Source: an uncultured Sulfitobacter sp.
GTDB lineage: Bacteria > Pseudomonadota > Alphaproteobacteria > Rhodobacterales > Rhodobacteraceae
Direction of reading: 5' to 3'
Length of the DNA stretch: 64,000 bases
Assembly (NCBI RefSeq): GCF_947499945.1
Contig: NZ_CANMQD010000001.1
Span: forward strand, 1,178,001 to 1,242,000
The position numbers and the translations under genes were made by a program. Numbering within the stretch: position 1 is the first letter of the stretch; each line of letters starts with the position of its first letter. Shown in pieces: positions 17,291 to 26,133 of this stretch. The notes under the pieces are model-generated. The model saw only the letters and a list, made by a program, of their open reading frames with translations, was not told the origin of the DNA and did no database searches.

Positions 17291-18220
17291 TTATTGCTCT
17301 CTTAATGTAATAAGGCCATTCCAAAGTCGCTTGCCGTGGGTGATGGCATCTAACGCGATTGCGCCACTGTCCGACAAGGCGGCATCAAAGGAGACGATGA
17401 GTTCGATCTGGGGCGAGATGTCTATGCGGGTGTAGCAGCGGCCATTAACGCAATCGCCGTCCGCTATTGTCAGCCCATTACCGCGTGTCTGGAAATACAC
17501 TCTGAACCGCGCGTCATCGGCATCTTGAACACAAACAACAGATCTATGTTCTGAAGGCACTGAGGTGCACCAGTCCCGAAGTTGCGCACCGCTAACGCCC
17601 TCGCAGTATGCGCGCGACGGCCCATCGCAATCCAATGCGACCTCCAAAACAATAAGTTGCGACAGAACCAATGGGCCTGAATTTGTCGCAAGAACCTCAG
17701 CGAATTCTTCTAAGCTGCGCTGTCGTTTCAGATTGCCACCGTAAAAGTTTCCGTCCGCGCCACGATAAACCAGATGAAAGCGCGGGCTTAAGGGCAATTG
17801 AAAGTTCATATCCCCGAGTTGAACAACAGGGTGTTGCGTCCAGACCGCATTGCGGGCGGCTGCGTCCTCGCGTTCTGACAGAAACGTCCAGGCACTACCT
17901 ATCAACACGGGCAATGCCAGCAAAACCACAGCTACAACAACTCCGCGTCCGACGTTTCGCCCGCGAACAATGCCCTGCACATACAGCCCCGCCGCAAGCC
18001 CGGCTGCCACCACCGTTGGGACCCCGAAAAAGGCAATAACGGGAAGCAAAACGAGGCCTGCCCCAGCTTGTCGCGCTGTAGCAAGGCTAAAAAAAATGAT
18101 CACCCCCAGCGAGACAAACATCACTCTTAAGCACGACTTAACCCACAGCCTTATATTGCGAACGGGTAGCACAACCCCAAGCAAGAAAGCGCATGCATAA
18201 ATATACCAAAAGAGCATCAT
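17291..18220 (-). CDS. Membrane-anchored protein of unknown function
   Basis: Not recognised. The 309 residues begin with four hydrophobic segments in the first 115 residues ('IYACAFLLGVVLPV', 'VMFVSLGVIIFFSLA', 'LLPVIAFFGVPTVVAAGLAAGLYV', 'GVVVAVVLLALPVLIGSAWTF'), followed by a soluble domain of about 190 residues that probably lies outside the cytoplasm. That domain contains paired cysteines ('LDCDGPSRAYCEG', 'DWCTS', 'VVCVQ', 'DCVNGRCYT') suited to disulfides. It stands alone, with 215 bp before it and no obvious partner. The start is the first of two adjacent Met codons. Confidence 0.6.
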   Translation of the reverse strand: MMLFWYIYACAFLLGVVLPVRNIRLWVKSCLRVMFVSLGVIIFFSLATARQAGAGLVLLPVIAFFGVPTVVAAGLAAGLYVQGIVRGRNVGRGVVVAVVLLALPVLIGSAWTFLSEREDAAARNAVWTQHPVVQLGDMNFQLPLSPRFHLVYRGADGNFYGGNLKRQRSLEEFAEVLATNSGPLVLSQLIVLEVALDCDGPSRAYCEGVSGAQLRDWCTSVPSEHRSVVCVQDADDARFRVYFQTRGNGLTIADGDCVNGRCYTRIDISPQIELIVSFDAALSDSGAIALDAITHGKRLWNGLITLREQ

Positions 18221-18537
18221 ATTCCTTGTGACATCGTTGAAATACCTGAAACGCCACCGGTGCTACGTTACCATGGCTGTAGAGACTGCAAGTTAAGGAC
18301 GATGCTTAGCGCAACTTAAATTACTCTTTGCGCCTGCTGATCTGGGTCGGTTTCCCGCTAATTGACTACAACAAGTGGCTGCCAGACAAGGGCTGGGTGC
18401 GGACACTGGCTCATGAACCCGGCTTCTTTGGTACGCAGTTAGTACGGCTGGTTCAGCCTGCTTCGTCTCTAGAGGCTCGGCGCATTGCTTGTCCTGTCCA
18501 ATGCCCATCATGAACTCCGCCTCCAGTTTCCGCGACA
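18221..18537. other. Intergenic stretch without a convincing gene
   Basis: Short frames exist on both strands, but none has a plausible ribosome site, a recognisable product or neighbouring coupling. I see no strong hairpin or repeat either. It may hold a decayed gene. Confidence 0.4.
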
Positions 18538-19098
18538 CTATTTCGTTTCCGTCGCGGCCAGTATCATTTGTTTCAGTGCAGTAAGCGCGCCGCTGCTGTT
18601 TGTACGGCCCTTGGATTGCAGATCATCCAGACCGATATATGCCCCATAAATCAATTCAGAGAGTACTTTTCCATCTAATCCCCAACCATCCAACAGGCTC
18701 TTTAGAAACAAGAGCCGCAGCGTATCTAAGTCAGCTAATGCCTTTCCTACGTCTTGATCAGAAAGCGCCCATGCCCGCATGGCAGGTTCGATTTTTTTCC
18801 CGCCGTACTCTTCGGGTGCGGGGCGCGTGGCATCTGCAAACAACGCATCCAGCTGCTGCTCAAGGGTTTGTTGGGCATTGATGTTATCGATGACATCGCT
18901 TGCAACTTTGGTACGCCAAAGCTCAAGCATAGCCGATTTGTATTCTGAGATATCCTTAAAGTGCCAGTAAAAGGATCCCTTTGTTGCACCTAATTTTTGG
19001 GACAGCAAATTGATTTGCACGGAGGTAGGACCGCTGTCCGCCAGAGATTGAAAACCAGCTGCAAGCCAAGTGTCTTTGGAGAGTTTTTCCTTTGCCAT
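18538..19098 (-). CDS. TetR family transcriptional regulator
   Basis: The 186-residue protein has a TetR helix-turn-helix at the N terminus ('LGATKGSFYWHFKDISEYKSAML'), with the classic 'GSFYWHFK' recognition region, and a helical C-terminal effector domain. It is divergent from the membrane gene at 19155, and two nearly identical operator-like sequences lie between the starts, one in front of each gene. It is therefore likely to repress both itself and the membrane gene. The -10 like TATGGT lies only 5 nt before its ATG, so the mRNA may be leaderless. Confidence 0.9.
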   Translation of the reverse strand: MAKEKLSKDTWLAAGFQSLADSGPTSVQINLLSQKLGATKGSFYWHFKDISEYKSAMLELWRTKVASDVIDNINAQQTLEQQLDALFADATRPAPEEYGGKKIEPAMRAWALSDQDVGKALADLDTLRLLFLKSLLDGWGLDGKVLSELIYGAYIGLDDLQSKGRTNSSGALTALKQMILAATETK

Positions 19099-19103
19099 AC
19101 GGG

Positions 19104-19159
19104 ACCATACCCAAGGGTATTGACATTTGCAACAGGCTTACCGTACCTTTGGGTATGGT
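19104..19159. promoter_or_regulatory. Paired TetR-type operators overlapping two divergent promoters
   Basis: A 16-nt element, TACCYTTGGGTATGGT, occurs twice in opposite orientation: minus strand 19119-19104 (Y=C) and plus strand 19144-19159 (Y=T). Each copy points toward the adjacent start codon. The left copy contains the perfect inverted arms ATACCC/GGGTAT. On the minus strand TTGCAA, 17 bp and TATGGT form a promoter ending 5 nt before the TetR ATG. On the plus strand TTGACA (19120-19125) and TACCTT lie just before the ATG at 19155. Binding by the TetR protein is inferred. Confidence 0.7.
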
Positions 19160-19799
19160 AAGAACTATTTTCAGTATTCCCGCCCTCATTGCCATTAGAG
19201 CAACCGCGCTGCACCGTCTGTTGGGGCTGTCGCTGGTCGTGTTCATCGCAGCGCATCTTGGCAATCATATTGCACTATTCTGGGGGGTGGAGCAGCACCT
19301 CGCAGTGCAGGAGGCTCTGCGAAAAATTTACCGCCATACTGTTATCGAGACAATTCTTGTTGCTGGCTTTGCGATTCAGCTATTCTTGGGTATGCGGCTA
19401 CTCATAAAGCGAGGTTGGCCGCGGCGTTTCTGGTCTCGATTGCAATGGTTGAGTGGCGTCACTTTAGTCTTGTTTCTCGTTCAGCATGTTGGCGCAGTTT
19501 TATATACAAGGGCGTTCTGGCCAAGCATTGATACCAATATATATTGGGCAGCTTCTGTCGTCAGTCAAACCAACTCGGCTTTATACTTCGCCCCTTACTA
19601 CGTTCTAGGTGTCAGTGCGTTTTTTGTTCATATCGCCGCCTTCGTAGCCCTGAAAAAACGGCGCATGCGCCTTGCTTGGGCAGTCTGCATTCTAGGTGGC
19701 ATGCTTTCGATCGCGCTCGTTATGGCACTTAGCGGGGCATTCTATTCGATAGATTTGCCTTTGCCCTATGTTTCATATCTTAACGCGGCAGGTTTTTGA
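19155..19799 (+). CDS. Membrane protein resembling di-heme cytochrome b subunits, TetR-controlled
   Basis: The 214-residue protein has five to six hydrophobic segments with histidines near their ends: 'HRLLGLSLVVFIAAHLGNHIALFW', 'RHTVIETILVAGFAIQLF', 'VLFLVQHVGAVLY' and 'VHIAAFVALKK'. The pattern recalls the succinate dehydrogenase/fumarate reductase cytochrome b fold, but identity is not established and no partner subunits are nearby. The ATG at 19155 lies inside the right-hand operator with no ribosome site, consistent with leaderless translation. The frame is also open back to 19092, overlapping the TetR start, which seems less likely. Confidence 0.65.
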   Translation: MVRTIFSIPALIAIRATALHRLLGLSLVVFIAAHLGNHIALFWGVEQHLAVQEALRKIYRHTVIETILVAGFAIQLFLGMRLLIKRGWPRRFWSRLQWLSGVTLVLFLVQHVGAVLYTRAFWPSIDTNIYWAASVVSQTNSALYFAPYYVLGVSAFFVHIAAFVALKKRRMRLAWAVCILGGMLSIALVMALSGAFYSIDLPLPYVSYLNAAGF

Positions 19800-19888
19800 A
19801 TAGATTTAGCTTCTGAAGCAGATATTTGACTGCGATGCAGTATCGGTCATAATTGGCTCGAAGCTGCCGTTCGCGGCATTTGCCTCCC

Positions 19889-20344
19889 TCAAACCGGCAA
19901 CGCCGTCGTCTTACAAACAGTCCTGAGCGCAAAGCTCGACTGCATCTGCCCCACCCCCGGCAACCTCGCCAGATACTGGCGGTGGATGCGCGCAAAATCC
20001 TCGGTATCCTCCGCCACAACCTTCAGTAAATAATCCGCCGATCCCGCCATCAGGTGACACTCCAGCACATCAGGTATCCGCCGCACACCCTTCTCGAAGG
20101 CCTCTAACAACTCATCCGCCTGCCCCGACAGCGTGATCTCGACAAACACAGTCGTCGGCACCCCCAGCTTGCGCGCATCCAGCAGCGCGACGTAATCGCG
20201 GATATACCCCTCCGCCTCCAACCGTTGCACACGCCGGTGACAGGCCGAGGGCGACAGATTCACCTGCTCCGACAGTTCTGAATTCGACATCCGCCCGCGT
20301 TGCTGCAACGCGGCGAGGAGCTTTCGGTCTATACTATCCAACAT
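19889..20344 (-). CDS. Lrp/AsnC family transcriptional regulator
   Basis: The 151-residue protein has the N-terminal helix-turn-helix ('LDSIDRKLLAALQQRGRMSNSELSEQVNLSPSACHRRV') and the C-terminal RAM domain ('VPDVLECHLMAGSADYLLKVVAEDTEDFARIH') that senses amino acids. It is divergent from ald with 138 bp between the starts. That arrangement is typical of AldR-type activators that switch on alanine dehydrogenase with L-alanine, and I infer the same job here. Confidence 0.92.
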   Translation of the reverse strand: MLDSIDRKLLAALQQRGRMSNSELSEQVNLSPSACHRRVQRLEAEGYIRDYVALLDARKLGVPTTVFVEITLSGQADELLEAFEKGVRRIPDVLECHLMAGSADYLLKVVAEDTEDFARIHRQYLARLPGVGQMQSSFALRTVCKTTALPV

Positions 20345-20482
20345 ACGCGCAATACCTTTGCGTCTAGGTGTCCTTTATCCGCAGACTATTCGAACATCCC
20401 CCCCTTTAGCGACCCATAATCGCCACCTAATTGCAGTCAATCAGGCGTATTCCTCACGCAATCATCGGAGGAGGAAAATTCC

Positions 20483-21598
20483 ATGAAAATCGGTTGCCCA
20501 AAAGAGATTAAACCCCAAGAATTCCGCGTCGGCATGACACCAAACGCAGCTTATGAAGCTGTCCAAGCAGGCCATAGCGTCATCATCGAGACAAACGCAG
20601 GCGCAGGTGCAGGCTTTGAAGACGCTGACTACATCGCCGCTGGTGCCGAGATTATCGCCACTGCCGCCGAAGTCTTCGCCGCCGCCGATATGATCGTGAA
20701 GGTGAAAGAGCCACAAGCAGGCGAGCGCAAGATGCTGCGCGAGGGCCAAGTGCTGTTCACCTACCTCCACCTCGCCCCCGATCCAGAACAGACAAAGGAC
20801 CTCATCGCGTCAGGTGCAACTTGCATCGCCTATGAGACAGTGACCGACCGTAACGGCGGCCTGCCCCTGCTCGCCCCGATGTCCGAAGTCGCAGGTAAAC
20901 TCGCCCCCCAAGTAGGCAGCTGGACATTGCAAAAGGCCAACGGCGGCCGCGGCGTCCTCATGGGCGGCGTTCCGGGTGTTGGCCCTGCAAAAGTCGTCGT
21001 CATCGGCGGCGGCGTTGTGGGTACTCACGCCGCTCGCGTTGCGGCGGGCATGGGCGCAGACGTCACAGTCCTCGACCGCTCGCTCGTGCGCATGCGCTAC
21101 CTCGACGATGCCTTCTCTGGCGTGTTCAAAACCAGCTTCGCCTCCGCAGGCAACACCATAGAGCTGGCCCGTCAGGCCGACCTGATCATCGGTGCGGTCC
21201 TCATCCCCGGTGCCGCTGCCCCCCAGCTTATCACGCGCACTCAACTGTCCGAACTCAAACCTGGTGCCGCCCTCGTGGACGTCGCCATCGACCAAGGCGG
21301 CTGTTTCGAGACGTCAAAAGCCACCACGCACCAAGACCCGATCTATGAGGTGGACGGCATCATGCACTATTGCGTGGCCAACATGCCAGGTGCTGTGGCC
21401 CGCACCTCCACCATCGCCCTTGGCAATGCCACCATGCCCTTCATGATGGCACTCGCCAACAAAGGCTGGAAGCAAGCCTGCGCTGACGATGCGCATCTGC
21501 TGGCAGGTTTGAACGTCCACGCAGGCCAGATCACCTATGCCGCAGTGGGTGAAGCGCTCGGCATGGACTACATCACAGGCGAACAAGCCATCGCATAA
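20483..21598 (+). CDS. ald: Alanine dehydrogenase
   Basis: The 371-residue protein begins 'MKIGCPKEIKPQEFRVGMTP' and has the alanine dehydrogenase NAD-binding motif 'VVVIGGGVVGTHAARVAAGMGADVTVLD', the substrate Lys/His region ('KVKEPQAGER', 'LFTYLHLAPD') and C-terminal 'HAGQITYAAVGEALGM'. It reversibly deaminates L-alanine to pyruvate and ammonium with NAD. In taurine degradation it regenerates the pyruvate used by Tpa, so it links functionally to the cluster at 57-64 kb though it is not adjacent. The ribosome site is strong (GGAGGAGG). An inverted repeat ATTG-CAGT-CAAT at 20430-20441 could be part of an Lrp-type site. Confidence 0.97.
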   Translation: MKIGCPKEIKPQEFRVGMTPNAAYEAVQAGHSVIIETNAGAGAGFEDADYIAAGAEIIATAAEVFAAADMIVKVKEPQAGERKMLREGQVLFTYLHLAPDPEQTKDLIASGATCIAYETVTDRNGGLPLLAPMSEVAGKLAPQVGSWTLQKANGGRGVLMGGVPGVGPAKVVVIGGGVVGTHAARVAAGMGADVTVLDRSLVRMRYLDDAFSGVFKTSFASAGNTIELARQADLIIGAVLIPGAAAPQLITRTQLSELKPGAALVDVAIDQGGCFETSKATTHQDPIYEVDGIMHYCVANMPGAVARTSTIALGNATMPFMMALANKGWKQACADDAHLLAGLNVHAGQITYAAVGEALGMDYITGEQAIA

Positions 21599-21601
21599 AC
21601 G

Positions 21602-21630
21602 AAAAAGGGGGCCGCATCACTGCGACCCCC
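21602..21630 (-). terminator. Shared terminator between ald and mscL
   Basis: GGGGG-c-CGCA pairs with TGCG-a-CCCCC around TCAC. The minus strand continues with five T residues, fitting mscL. The plus strand ends in TCCTCT, so ald termination here is weaker. It lies 8 bp after the ald stop. Confidence 0.75.
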
Positions 21631-21658
21631 TCCTCTATGTCAAAAGGCTGATGCCTTC

Positions 21659-22087
21659 TTACTTCTTCAACGCAACTAAGATTTGAGCCAACAGCTCTTC
21701 TTGTGTTGGACCAGCAGGCGCCTCAGGAGCGGCCTCTTCTTTTTTCTCTGATGCTTCCTTCACGCGGTTCACCATTTTCACCAGCATGAACACAACAAAA
21801 GCAATGATCAGGAAGTTGATGACAGCCATGACAAAACGGCCAATCGCAAAGACAGCAACGCCTGCTTCGGTTGCGGCCTCGATGGAGCTGTACTCGGACG
21901 CGTCGCCACCGATTACATAAAACCAGCCAGAGAAATCAATGCCGCCAGTAAAAAGAGCGATGATCGGGTTGATCAAGTCGCCGACAAGCGATGACACAAT
22001 TGCAGTGAATGCCGCACCAATGATGATACCAACAGCCATGTCCATGACGTTGCCCTTGGCGATAAAGTCTTTGAATTCGTTAATCAT
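21659..22087 (-). CDS. mscL: Large-conductance mechanosensitive channel MscL
   Basis: The 142-residue protein starts '[49 protein letters not shown]' (the pore-lining TM1) and has a second membrane helix '[24 protein letters not shown]', then a charged C-terminal bundle. MscL forms a pentameric pore that opens under membrane tension to release solutes on osmotic downshock. It is monocistronic and convergent with ald. Confidence 0.97.
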   Translation of the reverse strand: MINEFKDFIAKGNVMDMAVGIIIGAAFTAIVSSLVGDLINPIIALFTGGIDFSGWFYVIGGDASEYSSIEAATEAGVAVFAIGRFVMAVINFLIIAFVVFMLVKMVNRVKEASEKKEEAAPEAPAGPTQEELLAQILVALKK

Positions 22088-22331
22088 GTGTTTTGTCCCT
22101 TACAGTGTTATCGGCCGCAGGTTTTCCCACCCTTTGGTCCGTTGCGTAAGCCACTAGCACAGCAGTTCAAGCGAGACACCTTATTTTTATGGGGAAACAA
22201 CAGACATCTCGCCCCATCATAAGGGCACAGAAAACTCTTGGGGGACGTTGAACAGCTCCACTTTAATATGCAAACCGCACGCACTACTATTGTTCAATAT
22301 TTCCAAGCACATCACCCGCAACCAAGTGCAT

Positions 22332-22757
22332 CTATCGGAAATTGCGACCGTTCCAGCGGATAGCCCAAGGTGCCCCGCCATGCGCGTATCCCGATATCAC
22401 AGGGACATTCGTCGGCCCCAATGTTACACCACCGCCCAGAAAATCGGAGCTTAACTTCAACAATTGTCCTTGGCGCACAAATATCTTCACCGTACAGACC
22501 TGCATCCCGCAGTACTTGCTCAGGGTTCTGCTGCCCTTACACCTAAGCTCGCCATGCGAGAGCAACAGATCCTTGCGTCCGTCGCCGTTCAGATCCCGTT
22601 CAATCGCACCTTTTGATGTAAACCGCCCGCCCAAAGGACAGGCCGCCTTGATCTCTTGAGCCATCAAATACCTCGCCGCTTTGGAATAAGACTGCGCCGC
22701 AGCGGCCCCAACAGATGCTACGACCAGCACCAGCCCCAAAACAGCCGCATGGATCAC
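22332..22757 (-). CDS. Exported protein of unknown function coupled to ytoQ
   Basis: The 141-residue product has a signal peptide ('MIHAAVLGLVLVVASVGAAAAQS', cleavage near AAA-QS). The mature part contains a Ca-binding-like loop 'DLNGDGRKDLLLSHG', as in FG-GAP/VCBS repeats, and four cysteines. The start is a GTG at 22757 whose bases overlap the stop of the upstream ytoQ gene (GTGA), so translation is probably coupled. Function is unknown. Confidence 0.65.
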   Translation of the reverse strand: MIHAAVLGLVLVVASVGAAAAQSYSKAARYLMAQEIKAACPLGGRFTSKGAIERDLNGDGRKDLLLSHGELRCKGSRTLSKYCGMQVCTVKIFVRQGQLLKLSSDFLGGGVTLGPTNVPVISGYAHGGAPWAIRWNGRNFR

Positions 22758-23197
22758 GCCAGCGCGCCTGTCAGGACATAGCGCAAAATCTCCACAACCT
22801 GCGCTGGTTCTGATGCGACCGCCAGCGCCGCTGCATCCACTTCTTTCAGCGCATGGGCATGATCGGCCCCATGCAAAATGATCAACGACTTACCAAGTGC
22901 AGCAACATAGCCAGCATCAAACGCAGCATTCCACTGCTTGTACTGATCTCCAAACCGCACAACCACTACATCCGCGTCGGCAATCCCCTTGCGCGTGCGG
23001 ATCGCATTGATCTGCGCACCTTTACGGTCATGCCAGAACTTGTTCGCCTCAGCGCCCAAAATGGCCACGCCGCAATCATCGCTCGCCGCATGATCTGTCA
23101 CAGGGCTAGAGAACTCCACATCAAGCCCAGCCGCACCTTCAACAATCTGCTCCCGCCAATCGGTATGAATCTCACCCGACAAATACACTTTCAACAT
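22754..23197 (-). CDS. YtoQ family protein
   Basis: The 147-residue protein opens 'MLKVYLSGEIHTDWREQI', the signature of the YtoQ family, and continues with 'DHAASDDCGVAILGAE', 'INAIRTRKGIADADVVVVRFGDQYKQWNAAFDAGYVAALGK', which looks like a nucleoside 2-deoxyribosyltransferase-type fold. Its biochemical role is not established. The start at 23197 follows GGAGG; the frame continues upstream to 23248 without conservation. It precedes the exported-protein gene with a GTGA overlap and follows pheT by 78 nt on the same strand. Confidence 0.85.
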   Translation of the reverse strand: MLKVYLSGEIHTDWREQIVEGAAGLDVEFSSPVTDHAASDDCGVAILGAEANKFWHDRKGAQINAIRTRKGIADADVVVVRFGDQYKQWNAAFDAGYVAALGKSLIILHGADHAHALKEVDAAALAVASEPAQVVEILRYVLTGALA

Positions 23198-23275
23198 CGC
23201 ATCATCCTCCTGCCGCATCTTCAGTTGGCCAATAAACTCAAATCCCACGCTCTCAAATAGGTGCAGGTAATTCGG

Positions 23276-25675
23276 TTATCCGCGCAATACACCACCCGTT
23301 GCCTTCGCAATAGATGCAACCACCTTGGCGGAGACCGCCTCGATATCCGCATCCTTCAACGTGGCATCACGCGGCTGCAAACGGACCGTCAGCGCGAGGG
23401 ACTTCTTACCCTCCCCCAGACTGCCACCAATGAACTCATCAAAGACACGCACATCGTCGATCAGTGCCTTATCCGCACCCATCGCCGCATTGACCAGCGT
23501 CAGCGCTTCAACATCGGCATCAACAACAAAGGCAAAGTCACGCTCGACTGCCTGCAAGTCGCTCACCTTGAGCGCGGGACGCGTGGCCCCTGCCTTGCGC
23601 TTGAGCGGCACTTCCGCAGGATAGAGGGTAAAGGCCATCGCAGGCCCCTTCACATCCAGCGCAGCCAGCACTTTAGGATGCACTTCACCAAAGATGCCCA
23701 AAACCTTCTTCGGCCCCAGACAAATCTTGCCGTGACGGCCAGGATGCCACGTATCATCCGCCCCGCGCATGACTTGCACTTTTGCAGGCGCACCAATCGC
23801 AGCCAAAATCGCCTCGGCATCCGCCTTCACATCAAACACATCCACATCCCGCGCCGAGCCCAGAACATCCTTCGGCCCCGTGCGCCCAACCAGCAGACCA
23901 CTCACTTGCATATGCTGCTCACCGGGCTCACCACCTGTGAAGACTGGCCCCACTTCAAACAGCGCCATATCGGCAAATCCACGCGCCTGATTGCGCGCCG
24001 CCGCTTGCAAGAGGGCAGGCAACAGTGACGGGCGCATATGGCTCATGTCATTGCTGATCGGGTTCTCCAGACGCGTCGCATCTGTGCCCCCGCCAAACAG
24101 CGCCGCAGAGGGCTGATCGATGAAGCTGTAGGTTACGCACTCATGGTACCCCAGCGCCGCAGCCGTCCGCCGTGCGGCCACTTCACGCCGCTGCACAAGT
24201 GACATTACAGGACGCGGCACACCCGCCGTCAAACGCGGCAGTGGCACACCTTCCAGCTTGGTCAGCGATGCAATCCGCGCCACTTCCTCCACCAGATCAG
24301 CCTCCCCCTGCACATCGGGACGCCAGCTGGGGACATGAGCCATATCACCCTCCAAACGGAAGCCTAGTGCAGTCAACGACTGCCGCTGCGTCGCCTCCGG
24401 AATGTCCATCCCCACCAGCGAGATGACACGCTTTGCGTTCAGCTTATACGCCCGCGCCGTGTCAGGCACCTTACCCGCAATCACCACGTCAGAGGCCTCG
24501 CCACCCGCATGCTCCATGATCATCCGCGTCGCATGCTCGATACCGTCCACCACAGATGCAGGATCAATCCCGCGCTCGAAACGGTAGCGCGCATCGGAGT
24601 TTATCTTGAGCGCGCGGCCCGTATACGCCGTGCGCACTGGATCGAAATACGCCGCCTCGACAAACACATTCACCGTCTCATCGGTCACACCGGACGGCAG
24701 ACCACCCATCACACCACCGATGCTCTCGACACCATTCGCGTCCGAGATCAGCGTCATCCCCTCGGTGAGGGTATATTCCTTGTCGTCCAGCGCGACCAAA
24801 GTCTCACCACCAACCGCACGGTGCACGCGCAGCGCATCGCCGCCAATCTTATCCGCATCAAACACATGCAGCGGGCGGTTGCGGTCATAGGTGAAAAAGT
24901 TCGTCACATCGACCAGAAAACTAATCGGCCTCAGGCCGATCGCACGCAACTTGTCTTGCAACCAAACAGGCGATGGCCCGTTCTTCACACCGCGGATCAT
25001 ACGGCCATAAAACACCGGACACTGCTCCAGCGTATCGGCGTCAATACTCACCGAGACAGGACAGGAAAAACTGCCATCGACAGCCTCCACATCGCGCTGC
25101 TTGAGCTTACCTAAACCACGCGCTGCCAGATCACGCGCAATGCCGCGCACGCCCAACGCATCGGGGCGGTTCGGCGTAATCGCAATCTCTATCACAGGGT
25201 CCACTTTGCTCGGGTCATTCTCGGCCAGCCAATCGGTGAAGCTGTCGCCGACATTGCCCGACGGCAGCTCGATAATCCCGTCATGCTCCTCGGACAGCTC
25301 CAGCTCCCGCTCGGAGGCCATCATGCCAAAACTCTCGATCCCGCGAATTTTGCCGACGCCAATCGTCGTATCAATGCCGGGCACATAAACGCCGGGCTTG
25401 GCGATCACGACAGTAATCCCCTCCCGCGCATTGGGCGCACCACAGATGATCTGTTGCAGCCCCTCGTCCGTCTCGACCTGACACACACGCAGACGGTCCG
25501 CATCGGGATGCTTCTCGGCAGATTTCACAAAGCCCAAGGTAAACGCGCGCAGCTTAGCGCCCCGATCCTCGACCCCCTCCACTTCCAGACCAAGATCGGT
25601 CAGGGCATAGGTGATCTCATCGACCGAAGCCGTGGTGTCGAGGTGCTCTTTGAGCCAAGAGAGTGTGAATTTCAT
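23276..25675 (-). CDS. pheT: Phenylalanine--tRNA ligase beta subunit
   Basis: The 799-residue beta subunit begins '[21 protein letters not shown]' and includes the tRNA-binding EMAP-like domain ('VKSAEKHPDADRLRVCQV'), B3/B4 editing region, B5 domain and the C-terminal ferredoxin-like anticodon-binding domain ('PALKVSDLQAVERDFAFVVD'). It assembles with PheS as an alpha2-beta2 enzyme that charges tRNA-Phe; the beta subunit edits mischarged Tyr-tRNA. Its ATG overlaps the stop of an unknown gene inserted between pheS and pheT (ATGA). The start at 25675 matches the family; upstream residues do not. Confidence 0.97.
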   Translation of the reverse strand: MKFTLSWLKEHLDTTASVDEITYALTDLGLEVEGVEDRGAKLRAFTLGFVKSAEKHPDADRLRVCQVETDEGLQQIICGAPNAREGITVVIAKPGVYVPGIDTTIGVGKIRGIESFGMMASERELELSEEHDGIIELPSGNVGDSFTDWLAENDPSKVDPVIEIAITPNRPDALGVRGIARDLAARGLGKLKQRDVEAVDGSFSCPVSVSIDADTLEQCPVFYGRMIRGVKNGPSPVWLQDKLRAIGLRPISFLVDVTNFFTYDRNRPLHVFDADKIGGDALRVHRAVGGETLVALDDKEYTLTEGMTLISDANGVESIGGVMGGLPSGVTDETVNVFVEAAYFDPVRTAYTGRALKINSDARYRFERGIDPASVVDGIEHATRMIMEHAGGEASDVVIAGKVPDTARAYKLNAKRVISLVGMDIPEATQRQSLTALGFRLEGDMAHVPSWRPDVQGEADLVEEVARIASLTKLEGVPLPRLTAGVPRPVMSLVQRREVAARRTAAALGYHECVTYSFIDQPSAALFGGGTDATRLENPISNDMSHMRPSLLPALLQAAARNQARGFADMALFEVGPVFTGGEPGEQHMQVSGLLVGRTGPKDVLGSARDVDVFDVKADAEAILAAIGAPAKVQVMRGADDTWHPGRHGKICLGPKKVLGIFGEVHPKVLAALDVKGPAMAFTLYPAEVPLKRKAGATRPALKVSDLQAVERDFAFVVDADVEALTLVNAAMGADKALIDDVRVFDEFIGGSLGEGKKSLALTVRLQPRDATLKDADIEAVSAKVVASIAKATGGVLRG

Positions 25676-26133
25676 TTTGGTGCTCCCCAGTGAAGTATTG
25701 CCCAAGTCGTTAAGGCAGCGGTTACTATGCTAGTTATCCCATGAGGGACACGCTCTAAAGTGGTTAACCACCAACCATGAAGCAACGGCTTGTTGTGCTC
25801 TTCCAGATATTCCCAACCGATCTGTGTTAGGCGAACAATTTCGCTTTCTATCTGATAAGAAGGCCTTTCAAGGCCAGGGTGCCTCTCAACCTCCTTATAC
25901 TTAGAGCGAATAACGAAACCGAACCTATAAGCAAGGATCATATAGTCCTCGAATTCTTTGCCATGAAACTGATAGGCAGGGGTACACGAGAACCTAAAGC
26001 GTTTAGACTGGAAAACTTGAGTATCATCTAGCTGGCTCGAAATCAGACCGTTGTGTTCCATTCCGTGGATGCCAGCTTCACCGACTATCGTTAACGCTTC
26101 TGCCATTAACTTTCGGCTATAGGAAAAACTCAC
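25672..26133 (-). CDS. Unknown protein encoded between pheS and pheT with overlaps on both sides
   Basis: Not recognised. The 153 residues are soluble and charged, with a C-terminal hydrophobic helix ('[18 protein letters not shown]') that could be a tail anchor. '[24 protein letters not shown]' suggests a winged-helix-like segment before it, which is a guess. The start is a GTG at 26133 overlapping the pheS stop (GTGA), and the stop overlaps the pheT ATG (ATGA), so it is coupled to both. Base composition is visibly more AT-rich than in pheS and pheT, which hints at later insertion into the operon. An ATG at 26106 is an alternative start. Confidence 0.7.
   Translation of the reverse strand: MSFSYSRKLMAEALTIVGEAGIHGMEHNGLISSQLDDTQVFQSKRFRFSCTPAYQFHGKEFEDYMILAYRFGFVIRSKYKEVERHPGLERPSYQIESEIVRLTQIGWEYLEEHNKPLLHGWWLTTLERVPHGITSIVTAALTTWAILHWGAPK

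Noticed and set aside
18293-18538. Short minus-strand frame beside the TetR gene
   Set aside because: No ribosome site, and the composition does not look coding.
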